DNA of 64,000 nt. Origin: GCA-2731375 sp964590195. Lineage in GTDB: Bacteria; Pseudomonadota; Alphaproteobacteria; GCA-2731375. A model generated the notes under the pieces. That model saw nothing but the letters and a program-made list of their open reading frames with translations, made no database searches and had not been told where the DNA came from. The stretch spans positions 1-64,000 of the forward strand of contig CAZPWJ010000013.1 of NCBI GenBank assembly GCA_964590195.1, in the 5' to 3' direction. Positions 24,955 through 34,559 of the stretch are shown in pieces. Position 1 is the first letter of the stretch, and every line of letters begins with the position of its first letter. A program made the position numbers and the translations under genes.

Positions 24955-25110
24955 TAAAGCAATTGAAAGGGCGCCATGGCATTTAGCCATGGCGCCCAGC
25001 CAAGGGCTGTGCCGGAGGAGGAGGGGACCCGGCCCAGCGACATCAGCCAGGACGGATACGGCTGATGTTGTTTGTTCGCCTGGTACGCATCGAACAGCTT
25101 GTAAACTAGA
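24955..25110 (-). ncRNA. candidate small RNA, copy B: three hairpins with CCTCCTCC loop
   Basis: Second copy of the element at 23885-24035. Minus strand, 5' to 3': hairpin ACATCAGCC/GGCTGATGT with loop GTATCCGTCCT; hairpin GCTG-GG-CCGG / CCGG-CA-CAGC enclosing CCCCTCCTCCT; a perfect 12-bp stem GGGCGCCATGGC/GCCATGGCGCCC (arms 24969-24980 and 24986-24997) followed by TTTCAATTGCTTT. Compared with copy A, three base pairs of the first hairpin differ on both arms with pairing kept. CTGTTCG is shared upstream. A 60-codon minus-strand frame overlaps (24954-25136) but its upstream part is not conserved in copy A. It occupies most of the 371-base gap before polA. Confidence 0.62.
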
Positions 25111-25286
25111 GCATGAAAGTTAACAAAAGGTTGCACTGTAACAATTTTGTATCTCTCATTAGGTAATCCGTATATTTCGGACTACGCTAAAAGACATATC
25201 AATATCTTCCAGAAAATCGCAATTGATTTTGCCGACTGCGCATTGACATCATTCCACCTAGGGCCCCGCCATGGCATAGTGGCGTC

Positions 25287-28130
25287 ATGAGCGAGCAAGA
25301 TAGCATGACCTCCAGCAAGACCCCCGGCAATTCCTCCAGCAATTCGGTGGCAGGCAACAGCCAACCCGGCCATCTTTATCTGGTCGATGGTTCCGCCTAT
25401 ATCTTCCGCGCCTATCACGCCCTGCCGCCGCTGACCCGCAAGACCGACGGACTGCCCATCGGCGCTGTTTCCGGCTTTTGCAATATGCTGTCCAAATTGG
25501 TGGATGATGTGCGCGATGACGGCGAGGTTGATTATTTCGCGGTGATCTTTGATGCCGCGCGCAAGACATTCCGCAATGATATTTATCCCGAATACAAGGC
25601 TCACCGCCCGCCGGCGCCGGAAGATCTGGTGCCGCAGTTCCCGTTGGTCAAACGGGCCAGCGAAGCCTTCAATCTCGCCACAATCGAAATGCCGGGCTTC
25701 GAGGCCGACGATGTCATCGCCACCTATGCCCGTCAGGCCAGGGAGGCCGGCATGCAGGTCACCATCGTCAGTTCCGACAAGGATCTGATGCAGCTGGTCG
25801 GCGGCGGCGTGTTCATGCTCGATCCCATGAAGCAGCGCCAGATTGGCCCGGACGAGGTGCATGAGAAATTCGGCGTTGGCCCCGACAGGGTGATCGATGT
25901 GCAGGCCTTGTGCGGCGATGCCACCGACAATGTGCCCGGCGTGCCCGGCATCGGCGTCAAGACTGCTGCCCTGTTGATCAACGAGTACGGCGATCTGGAT
26001 GGGGTATTGGCGCGGGCCGAGGAGATCAAACAGCCGAAACGGCGGCAAAACCTAATCGAACACGCGGATTTGGCCAGGGTCAGCCGCGAATTGGTCACCT
26101 TGAAGGATGATGTGCCGGTGGAGCAGTCCCTGGATACGCTGGGCCTGCGGGAGCCGGAGGCGGAGGTACTGCTGGGGTTCATGGCCGAGATGGGCCTGGA
26201 ACGACTGGCCGGGCGCATCGCACAACGTCTTGGCGGTGAAATTCCCGCCGCCGAGGCTGCGGCGGCCGAGGATACGGCGGCCGCGGAACGGGACTATCAA
26301 TGTATCCAGAAACTGGATGAGCTTGCGGCCTGGATCGAAAAGGCCCGAGACGCTGGTATCGTGGCGGTGGATACGGAGACCACTTCACTGGACGCCATGA
26401 CGGCGGATCTGGTGGGGGTCTCGCTTTCGGTGACGCCGGGCCAGGCCTGTTACATCCCCCTGGGCCACAAGGGTCCGGTGCCGGATGGGGAGCTGGATTT
26501 GGGCGGGGCCGCGGATACGGCGCCTGAACAAATCCCCCTGGACCAGGCCCTGGAACTGCTCCGCCCCCTGCTGGCGGAGCCGGCGGTATTGAAGGTTGGC
26601 CAGAATCTGAAATACGACATGTTGGTATTGCGCCGTTATGACGTTGAGGTCACGCCGTTTGACGACACCATGCTGCTGTCCTACGTGACGGAAGGCGGCA
26701 TGCACGGTCATGGCATGGATGAATTATCCAAACTGCACCTGGATATCGCACCGATCCCGTTCAAGGAGGTGGCCGGCAGCGGCAAATCGCAGATCACCTT
26801 TGATCAGGTTCCGCTGGAGAAGGCGGTGGAGTACGCGGCCGAGGACGCGGATTTGACCCTGCGTCTGCACCAGTATCTGAAGCCGCAATTGCTGCAGGCG
26901 CGCAAGAACACGGTTTACGAAACCCTGGAACGGCCCCTGGTGCCGGTGCTCGTCGATATGGAGCGGGCCGGCATTCTGGTCGACCGGGCCGAACTGGCGC
27001 GGCTGTCCGCCGACTTCGCCGGGCGGATCGTCACCCTGGAAGAACAGATCCACGAATTGGCCGGCGAGGCCTTCAACGTAAATTCGCCGAAACAGCTGGG
27101 CGAGATCCTGTTCGATAAAATGTCCATCCCCGGCGGCAAGAAGACCAAGACCGGTGCCTATGGCACCGGGGCGGACGTCTTGGAAGGACTGGCCGCGCAA
27201 GGCCATGATCTGCCGGTACGGGTGTTGGAATACCGCCAGCTGGCGAAGCTGAAAAGCACCTATACGGACGCCCTGCAAAATCAGATCAACGCAACCACGG
27301 GCCGGGTCCATACCTCGTACGCCATGGCCGCGACTTCCACCGGGCGCCTGGCCTCCACCGATCCGAACCTGCAGAACATCCCTGTCAGGACCGAGGAAGG
27401 ACGGCGCATCCGCAAGGCCTTTATCGCCGCGCCCGGGCATAAATTATTGAGCGCGGATTATTCCCAGATCGAATTGCGCATCCTGGCCCATATCGCCGAT
27501 ATCACCGCCCTGCGTCAGGCTTTTCATGATGGTCTGGACATTCATGCCATGACGGCGGCGCAGGTCTTTGATTTGCCAATCGAGGATATGGATCCGATGA
27601 TCCGGCGCCGGGCCAAGGCGATCAATTTCGGCATCATCTATGGCATTTCCGCCTTTGGCCTGGCCAACAACCTGGGCATCGCGCGGGGCGAGGCGCAGGA
27701 TTACATCAATGCCTATTTCGAACGTTATCCCGGCATCCGCGCCTACATGGAAAAGACCAAAGAAAGCTGCCGCGAGCTGGGTTATGTGGAAACCATCCAT
27801 GGCCGCCGGGTGCATATGCCGGGAATCAACGACAAAAACGGCGCCCGGCGCGGCTTTCACGAACGGGCCGCCATCAATGCGCCGATCCAGGGTTCGGCGG
27901 CGGACGTGATCCGCCGCGCCATGGTCGCCATGCCCGGCGCCCTGCGGGCGGCAAAGCTGAACGCCACCATGCTGTTGCAGGTCCATGATGAACTGATCTT
28001 CGAGGTGCCCGAGGCCGAGGTCGAGGACACCGTCGCGGTGGCCAGGCGCGTGATGGAGGGGGCGGCGCATTTGTCCGTGCCCCTGGTCGTTGATGCAGGG
28101 ATCGGCGATAGTTGGGATGAAGCGCATTAG
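25287..28130 (+). CDS. polA: DNA polymerase I
   Basis: Full-length 947-residue repair and Okazaki-processing polymerase. Residues about 30-320 are the 5'-3' exonuclease (LYLVDGSAYIFRAYHA, SSDKDLMQLV, GDATDNVPGVPGIG). About 340-530 is the 3'-5' exonuclease with the intact VDTETTSLD, so proofreading should work. The polymerase domain has motif A LLSADYSQIELR (about 723), motif B RRAKAINFGIIYG (about 778) and motif C LQVHDELIFE (about 898). The first 28 residues are a Ser-rich extension; an in-frame ATG at 25305 is an alternative start. It is followed after 20 bases by the cyclase gene. Confidence 0.96.
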   Translation: MSEQDSMTSSKTPGNSSSNSVAGNSQPGHLYLVDGSAYIFRAYHALPPLTRKTDGLPIGAVSGFCNMLSKLVDDVRDDGEVDYFAVIFDAARKTFRNDIYPEYKAHRPPAPEDLVPQFPLVKRASEAFNLATIEMPGFEADDVIATYARQAREAGMQVTIVSSDKDLMQLVGGGVFMLDPMKQRQIGPDEVHEKFGVGPDRVIDVQALCGDATDNVPGVPGIGVKTAALLINEYGDLDGVLARAEEIKQPKRRQNLIEHADLARVSRELVTLKDDVPVEQSLDTLGLREPEAEVLLGFMAEMGLERLAGRIAQRLGGEIPAAEAAAAEDTAAAERDYQCIQKLDELAAWIEKARDAGIVAVDTETTSLDAMTADLVGVSLSVTPGQACYIPLGHKGPVPDGELDLGGAADTAPEQIPLDQALELLRPLLAEPAVLKVGQNLKYDMLVLRRYDVEVTPFDDTMLLSYVTEGGMHGHGMDELSKLHLDIAPIPFKEVAGSGKSQITFDQVPLEKAVEYAAEDADLTLRLHQYLKPQLLQARKNTVYETLERPLVPVLVDMERAGILVDRAELARLSADFAGRIVTLEEQIHELAGEAFNVNSPKQLGEILFDKMSIPGGKKTKTGAYGTGADVLEGLAAQGHDLPVRVLEYRQLAKLKSTYTDALQNQINATTGRVHTSYAMAATSTGRLASTDPNLQNIPVRTEEGRRIRKAFIAAPGHKLLSADYSQIELRILAHIADITALRQAFHDGLDIHAMTAAQVFDLPIEDMDPMIRRRAKAINFGIIYGISAFGLANNLGIARGEAQDYINAYFERYPGIRAYMEKTKESCRELGYVETIHGRRVHMPGINDKNGARRGFHERAAINAPIQGSAADVIRRAMVAMPGALRAAKLNATMLLQVHDELIFEVPEAEVEDTVAVARRVMEGAAHLSVPLVVDAGIGDSWDEAH

Positions 28131-28149
28131 GGGGGTCTAGCGGGGTAAT

Positions 28150-29886
28150 ATGGGGAAAGGTTGGGGGCGAAAACTACGGCTAGGCAGCGGCTTGGTGCTG
28201 TTCGTCTTCGTGACCACGCATTTTATCAATCATTCGCTCGGCATCATTTCCCTCGACGTCATGGAGGCCGGAAGGGAGGTTTTCGTCGCGATCTGGCGCA
28301 ACTGGCCGGTGACCATCCTGTTCTATGGCGCCGTACTGGTACATGTTCTGACTTCCCTTTGGGCGATCTGGCAGCGGCGAACATTGCGCATGTCGCGGTC
28401 TGAAATTATCCAAGTCGTGCTTGCCCTTTGCATTCCATTTCTCATGCCGGTGCACGTCCTGGCGACCCGTGGCGTGCATGAACTTTTTGGTGTCAACGAC
28501 AGCTATCTCTATGAAATCCTGAGTATATGGGTGTTCGAGCCGCTGTACGGCTGGCTTGCGGCCCTGGCCGTGCTGGTGGTTTGGGGCCATGGCTGTATCG
28601 GCCTGCATCAATGGCTGCGCCTGAAGCCCTGGTACGACCAAGCCCGCCCCTGGCTGCTAACCCTAGCCCTGTTGTTGCCAGCCCTGGCGCTTTCCGGTTT
28701 TGCCGGCGTGGGAAAACAGATCGCTCTGTGGTCGCAGGACAAGGCTTGGATGAATGCGGCCATCGCCTCCTTCAAGTTTAGCGTGCCGGTCGAGGAGCTG
28801 AAGGCTTTCGCCTTTGGTACCGCCGATTATGTTTTCATCGGTGCAGGGGCGGTTTTTGTTCTGCTCTTGCTGGGCCGTTGGCTGCGGCATCTGTGGGCCC
28901 GGCGCGGCAGGCGCATCACAATCGCCTACCCCGACGGTCACGAGGTCGCGGTGGAACCGGGCTTGAGCGTGCTTGATGCCTCGCGTCTGGCCGGCATTGC
29001 CCATGCCTCGGTTTGCGGCGGCAAGGGCCGCTGCTCCACCTGCCGGGTACGGATCGCCGATGGTTTGGGTTATCTGCCCGGTGCCGGCGACGACGAACGA
29101 AAGGTTCTCGCCCGCATCGGCGCGCCGGCCTCTGTCCGCCTGGCCTGCCAGTTGCGCCCGGTGGCCGACGTCGCGGTGGTGCCGTTGTTGCCGCCCAATG
29201 TTTCCATGCAAAGCGGCGTGCTCCGGCCCAACTATCTACAGGGCAGCGAGCGGGAGATCGCGGTGCTGTTCGCCGATCTGCGCGCCTTCACGCAGTTTTC
29301 CGAAAGCAAGCTGCCCTATGATGTGGTTTTTGCCCTGAACCAGTATTTTCGCGGCATGGGTCAGGCGGTGGAGGCGGCCGGCGGGCATCTGGACAAATTC
29401 ATCGGCGACGGCGTGATGGCGCTGTTCGGGGTACGGTCGGATCTGGAAACCGGCTGCCGCCAGGCCCTGGCGGCGGCGGCGGGAATGGCCCGGGCGTTGG
29501 AGCATTTAAATCATCAATTGCGCCATGATCTGGATGAACCCCTGCGCATGGGTATCGGCATCCATGCCGGCCCGGCCATTGTCGGCGAAATGGGCTATGG
29601 CGCGGCGACAACGGTTACCGCCATCGGCGATACGGTCAACACCGCCTCCCGCCTGGAAACCATGACCAAGGATTTTACAGTGCAGGCGGTGATATCCAGC
29701 CGTGTTTCGGAAAGCGCGGGCGCCGATCTTTCGGCCTTCGAGGTGCGCGAGGTCACCGTGCGCGGGCGGGCCGAAACAATGGCGGTGCATTTGATCGCCG
29801 ATGCCCGCGACCTGCCAGGCGCCGAGACCGGCGCCGCCAAACAGCGCCGCGGCAGCCGCCGGGTTCGGGTCAAGGCGCCAGCATAG
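28150..29886 (+). CDS. membrane adenylate/guanylate cyclase with 2Fe-2S ferredoxin domain
   Basis: A 578-residue multidomain signalling protein. Residues 1-250 form about six transmembrane helices with His residues placed in or near them (H24, H28, H65, H102, H147, H153), resembling a cytochrome-b-like membrane domain. Residues about 255-345 are a ferredoxin domain with C289, C295, C298 and C333. Residues about 365-550 are a class III cyclase: VLFADLRAFT and FIGDGVMALFG give the two metal Asp, and AIGDTVNTASRLE the Asn/Arg pair. This should make cAMP (or cGMP) in response to redox state or electron flow. Haem binding is inferred. The gene ends near a bidirectional terminator shared with groEL. 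Confidence 0.88.
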   Translation: MGKGWGRKLRLGSGLVLFVFVTTHFINHSLGIISLDVMEAGREVFVAIWRNWPVTILFYGAVLVHVLTSLWAIWQRRTLRMSRSEIIQVVLALCIPFLMPVHVLATRGVHELFGVNDSYLYEILSIWVFEPLYGWLAALAVLVVWGHGCIGLHQWLRLKPWYDQARPWLLTLALLLPALALSGFAGVGKQIALWSQDKAWMNAAIASFKFSVPVEELKAFAFGTADYVFIGAGAVFVLLLLGRWLRHLWARRGRRITIAYPDGHEVAVEPGLSVLDASRLAGIAHASVCGGKGRCSTCRVRIADGLGYLPGAGDDERKVLARIGAPASVRLACQLRPVADVAVVPLLPPNVSMQSGVLRPNYLQGSEREIAVLFADLRAFTQFSESKLPYDVVFALNQYFRGMGQAVEAAGGHLDKFIGDGVMALFGVRSDLETGCRQALAAAAGMARALEHLNHQLRHDLDEPLRMGIGIHAGPAIVGEMGYGAATTVTAIGDTVNTASRLETMTKDFTVQAVISSRVSESAGADLSAFEVREVTVRGRAETMAVHLIADARDLPGAETGAAKQRRGSRRVRVKAPA

Positions 29887-29910
29887 GAACGGAAACAGTA
29901 GCCCGAAAAG

Positions 29911-29950
29911 AAAAAGGGGCCGCGCCGGATTGGCGCGACCCCCATTTTCG
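29911..29950. terminator. bidirectional terminator between the cyclase gene and groEL
   Basis: Stem GGGGCCGCGCC (29916-29926) pairs with GGCGCGACCCC (29932-29942) with one mismatch and a 5-base loop. On the minus strand the hairpin is followed by TTTTTCTTTT; on the plus strand by CATTTTC. It serves the convergent groESL and cyclase genes. Confidence 0.85.
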
Positions 29951-29979
29951 TAGGTTTATGTGCGTATTGGTGAGCCGGC

Positions 29980-31662
<1,683 letters not shown>

Positions 31663-31723
31663 GCTTGCTGGCCTCCTTCTAAATTTATGTCAGGCAGTGG
31701 GTAAAAAAGAAGCAAGGCAGCCT

Positions 31724-32062
31724 TTAAGCCGCCTTTTTGCCCTTTTTCGCCTTCTTGGCGGGCTTGGCGGGTTCGTCCGCAAGCACGGCCATGATGTCGG
31801 ATTCGTTCATGATCAGCAGTTCCTGGCCGTCCAAGGTAACCTCGGTGCCGGACCATTTGCCGAACAGCACGCGGTCACCGTTCTTGACGGTGAGAGCAAC
31901 CCGATCGCCCTTTTCATCGCGGGCGCCAGGGCCGACGCCCATGATGATGCCCTGCATTGGTTTTTCCTGTGCCGTATCGGGAATGATAATGCCGCCGGCG
32001 GTTTTGGTGTCCTCATCGGCGCGCTTGATCAGCACGCGGTCGTTCAGCGGACGAAGCTTCAT
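31724..32062 (-). CDS. groES: co-chaperonin GroES (10 kDa) with a lysine-rich tail
   Basis: Heptameric lid of the GroEL chamber. The first 95 residues are a normal GroES: MKLRPLNDRVLIKR, a mobile loop near TKTAGGIIIP, and GVGPGARDEKG. The 112-residue protein ends with an extra basic tail of alternating Pro/Ala and Lys (KPAKKAKKGKKAA). The tail is not part of the common 95-97-residue GroES; its role is unknown. The gene is first in the operon, about 84 bases downstream of a CIRCE element. Confidence 0.97.
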   Translation of the reverse strand: MKLRPLNDRVLIKRADEDTKTAGGIIIPDTAQEKPMQGIIMGVGPGARDEKGDRVALTVKNGDRVLFGKWSGTEVTLDGQELLIMNESDIMAVLADEPAKPAKKAKKGKKAA

Positions 32063-32145
32063 GGAGTCCTCACAGTCGCTGTAGGTTGCAAAAAAACGGT
32101 TTCGTCGATAGCGGTTTCGCTAATTTCAGCCGCCAAGAGCGCTTG

Positions 32146-32172
32146 CTAGCACTCTATGGAGGCGAGTGCCAG
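32146..32172 (-). promoter_or_regulatory. CIRCE operator upstream of groESL
   Basis: CTAGCACTC, nine bases, GAGTGCCAG matches the CIRCE consensus TTAGCACTC-N9-GAGTGCTAA at 15 of 18 positions with exact spacing. CIRCE is the binding site of the HrcA repressor, so groESL here is probably induced by heat through HrcA release. hrcA itself is not in this window. Confidence 0.88.
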
Positions 32173-32235
32173 TGATTTAGGCGAGGCGGGCTTCAGGTTC
32201 AAGTACTTCTTTTCCCCCCGGTCCAACAATTTCTG

Positions 32236-32262
32236 TTAGCCACCTTGCCAGGTGAGTGCCAA
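32236..32262. promoter_or_regulatory. second, degenerate CIRCE-like site
   Basis: TTAGCCACC, nine bases, GAGTGCCAA keeps the exact N9 spacing. The right half matches 8 of 9 and the left half 6 of 9 of the CIRCE consensus. It lies 64 bases further upstream of groES than the first site, in the 302-base divergent space shared with the Usg-family gene. The rest of this space shows no gene. Confidence 0.4.
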
Positions 32263-32363
32263 GCCATTGAATTTGCACAACTTTCAACGGAACGTTAAGA
32301 TGTTCATGGGATTATGTGAAACATTAGGGGAGGTGGTTTGGTGAGCATAAAAGGAGCAGCATC

Positions 32364-32627
32364 ATGGCCACGATAAAAACCCAGCTGGACGGCTACCGGC
32401 TGACGACGGCGGAAATTACCTATCGGCTACCGGATTGGCCCGCCTTGTTGCAGACCTATTTATGGCAGGAATATGATCTGGCGCCGCGCTTTCCCCGCCT
32501 GCATGAATTCCTCGCGTTCTGGGAAAAGCATCTGGACGGCCCGTTGCACTCGGTCCGTGTCGCCTCGGCAAAACTGATCACGCCATCAGAGTTTCGCCAC
32601 TTGGAGGCAGATAAAATAGTGCATTAG
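32364..32627 (+). CDS. usg: Usg-family protein
   Basis: An 87-residue protein of the Usg family, found almost only in alphaproteobacteria and first noted upstream of trp genes. Recognisable parts are LTTAEITYRLPDWP, LLQTYLWQEYDLAPRFPRLHEFL and FWEKHLDGPLHSVRVAS. The function is not known. AAGGAG lies 7 bases before the ATG. No trp gene is adjacent here; it is divergent from groESL and convergent with a flavin reductase. Confidence 0.85.
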   Translation: MATIKTQLDGYRLTTAEITYRLPDWPALLQTYLWQEYDLAPRFPRLHEFLAFWEKHLDGPLHSVRVASAKLITPSEFRHLEADKIVH

Positions 32628-32647
32628 GACGTTTCTATTTCTGGTTT

Positions 32648-32699
32648 GACCGCCCGCCCCCTCAAGGCCCAAGGCGTGGGGACGAGAGAGCGGGCGGTC
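32648..32699. terminator. long GC-rich hairpin between convergent genes
   Basis: GACCGCCCGC (32648-32657) pairs perfectly with GCGGGCGGTC (32690-32699), with an inner CCCC/GGGG helix within the 32-base loop. It lies between the ends of the usg and flavin reductase genes. It lacks a T-run on either strand, so termination is likely but not certain. Confidence 0.5.
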
Positions 32700-32709
32700 T
32701 GAAATCGAA

Positions 32710-33210
32710 TTAGCCGCCGTAGAAAACGTTGTCGCCAAGCTCTTTCATTTCCAGGATGGCTTCGTCGGCGCGGCCTTCTGGTTCCTTGGCGACATTGGCA
32801 TCGACCACTTCGCCAACCAGGATGTGATGGTCGCCCTGTTCCACGATTTCGACAATCTTGCATTGCACCGAGGCGACGGCGTTATCCAGGATGGGAGCAC
32901 CGTTGCCGCCCATGGTGAAGGGCTCGCCGCTGACCGTGTCGCCGTCGCGGGTGGCGGGCTTGAAGAAGCCAAAGGCCATGCCCTGCTGTCCCTTGCCCAG
33001 CATGTTCAGGGTGAAGTTGCCGGCTGCCTTGGCGATGGTGTAGGCGCCCGAATCCGCTTTCGCGCCGACTACGACCAGCGGCGGTGCGAAAGAGGTTTGC
33101 GTCACCCAGTTGACCGTGGCGGCGGCGACTTCACCGTCGTTTTCCGCCGTCATCACGTAGATGCCGTAGGGGATCATGCGTAGGGCTGTTTTTTTTGCGT
33201 CGTCGTCCAT
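32710..33210 (-). CDS. flavin reductase-like FMN-binding protein
   Basis: A 166-residue split-barrel flavoprotein of the flavin reductase domain family. Typical segments are MIPYGIYVMTAENDG, AAATVNWVTQTSFAPPLVVVG and FTLNMLGKGQQGMAFGFF. Such proteins supply reduced flavin to monooxygenases or act as small FMN reductases; no oxygenase partner is adjacent. It is followed on the same strand by no gene and preceded by the GST gene 68 bases upstream. Confidence 0.85.
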   Translation of the reverse strand: MDDDAKKTALRMIPYGIYVMTAENDGEVAAATVNWVTQTSFAPPLVVVGAKADSGAYTIAKAAGNFTLNMLGKGQQGMAFGFFKPATRDGDTVSGEPFTMGGNGAPILDNAVASVQCKIVEIVEQGDHHILVGEVVDANVAKEPEGRADEAILEMKELGDNVFYGG

Positions 33211-33278
33211 GAAATTTTCCTTTGCTGGAATAGTCTTTGCATTTCGGCGTTGTCTATTTCGCCGTTTGAAAACGGCTG

Positions 33279-33890
33279 TCAGGCGGCGGCGCTGGGCCGG
33301 GCCTGCATGCGTTCGTGCCAGGCGGTGATATTGCTCAGCGATTGATCAATCGGTTGATCCACGCCGGCAAAGAAATCGAGGAAACCGAACAGCAGAATAT
33401 CGGCCAGGGTCAAACGATCGCCGACGATAAAGTCCTTGCCCGCCATCTGTTGATCAAGCCACTGCAATTTGTCCTGAGCCGCTGCTTTTAAATCGTCGGC
33501 GGCCTGGGGCATGCAGCGCATGCGGTCCTGAAACATCTTCAGACCGGTGGAATAGCGGAAGCCGTTGGCCATGGGTTCGCAGATGTTCAGATCAATGCGC
33601 CGGGTCCACATGCGGGTTTCCGCCTTTTCCTCCGCCGTGGCGCCGATCAGCGCCGGTTCGGGAAAACGGTCCTCGAGATATTCGCAGATCACCGTGATTT
33701 CGGCCAAAATGCTGCCGTCATCTAGCTCCAAGGCCGGACATTGTCCCGACGGATTGAGCTTTAGAAAGTCCGACTGACGGTTGACGCCGGCCCTTATATC
33801 GACTTCGTCCATGGGCAGGTCAATGCCCTTTTCGGCCATGAATATGCGCACGACGCGCGGATTTGGGCCGACGGAATTGTACAATTTCAT
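33279..33890 (-). CDS. glutathione S-transferase family protein
   Basis: A 203-residue GST. The N-terminal thioredoxin-like domain has MKLYNSVGPNPRVVRIFMAEKG, LNPSGQCPALELDDG (cis-Pro) and the glutathione-binding ILAEITVICEYLED, in which the usual Glu-Ser pair is Glu-Ile. The C-terminal helical domain has FIVGDRLTLADILLFGFLDF. Substrate unknown. It is divergent from a response regulator gene across about 165 bases. Confidence 0.88.
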   Translation of the reverse strand: MKLYNSVGPNPRVVRIFMAEKGIDLPMDEVDIRAGVNRQSDFLKLNPSGQCPALELDDGSILAEITVICEYLEDRFPEPALIGATAEEKAETRMWTRRIDLNICEPMANGFRYSTGLKMFQDRMRCMPQAADDLKAAAQDKLQWLDQQMAGKDFIVGDRLTLADILLFGFLDFFAGVDQPIDQSLSNITAWHERMQARPSAAA

Positions 33891-33990
33891 ATTTCGGATT
33901 TCCCCCTGAGATTCCTATCCTGCCGCATGTAAAACCAGCGCGGCGGCAATGGCAAGGTAAAGTCACTGAAGAACAAAACTTATTCGCTGT

Positions 33991-34011
33991 ATTGGTACTT
34001 AGTTTACCAAT
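33991..34011. promoter_or_regulatory. inverted repeat ATTGGTA-N7-TACCAAT between the GST and response regulator genes
   Basis: A perfect 7-bp inverted repeat with a 7-base spacer stands 44 bases before the response regulator start, in an AT-rich stretch of the divergent promoter region. The geometry suits a dimeric regulator; which one is unknown. Confidence 0.5.
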
Positions 34012-34054
34012 TAGCGCTATTGCTCTTCGACTTCCGACTGTTGGAGTGAGGGCA

Positions 34055-34504
34055 ATGGAAATTCAAGGTAACCCGGTTCGCGTGCTGGCGGCCGAGGACG
34101 ATGCGGACGACCGCCTGTTGATCCAGGAGGCATTCGAGGAACTTCACCTGTCCAATCAACTGGAGTTTGTCGAGGATGGCGTCCAATTGATGGATTATCT
34201 GTATCGGCGCGGCGCCTATGAGATCCTCGCGGGCGAGCCATTGCCCGGCCTATTGCTGTTGGATTTGAACATGCCGCGTAAGGATGGCCGCGAGGCGTTG
34301 AAGGAAATCAAGGCCGATCCCGACCTGCGCCGAATTCCCGTGGTCGCGCTGACCACGTCAAAGGCGGAAGAGGATATTCTGCGCACCTATGACCTGGGTG
34401 TGAATTCATACATCACCAAGCCGGTATCCTTTGACGGCCTGATCGCCACTGTCAGGGAATTGACCAATTACTGGTTGCAGATTGTCATGTTGCCGCCCCG
34501 TTAA
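34055..34504 (+). CDS. single-domain response regulator (Rcp1-like)
   Basis: A 149-residue receiver domain without an output domain. The acidic pocket is AAEDDADDR, the phosphorylated Asp is in LLLLDLNMPRKDG, and the switch residues are in VALTTSKAEED and YITKPVSFDG. The long loop after helix alpha2 (YRRGAYEILAGEPLPG) is typical of Rcp1-type regulators that partner bacteriophytochromes or hybrid kinases. No kinase is adjacent, so the partner is elsewhere. The ATG at 34055 is preferred over the longer frame that overlaps the divergent GST start. Confidence 0.9.
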   Translation: MEIQGNPVRVLAAEDDADDRLLIQEAFEELHLSNQLEFVEDGVQLMDYLYRRGAYEILAGEPLPGLLLLDLNMPRKDGREALKEIKADPDLRRIPVVALTTSKAEEDILRTYDLGVNSYITKPVSFDGLIATVRELTNYWLQIVMLPPR

Positions 34505-34559
34505 AGGCGGCCGGACCACTACCAGCAGCTATTTACAAGCCTCTTTTGGACAGCAAATA

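Noticed and set aside
24954..25136. 60-codon minus-strand frame as a normal protein gene
   Set aside because: No ribosome binding site, its first half is not conserved in the other copy, and compensatory stem changes explain the region better as structured RNA. Kept only as an alternative in the findings.
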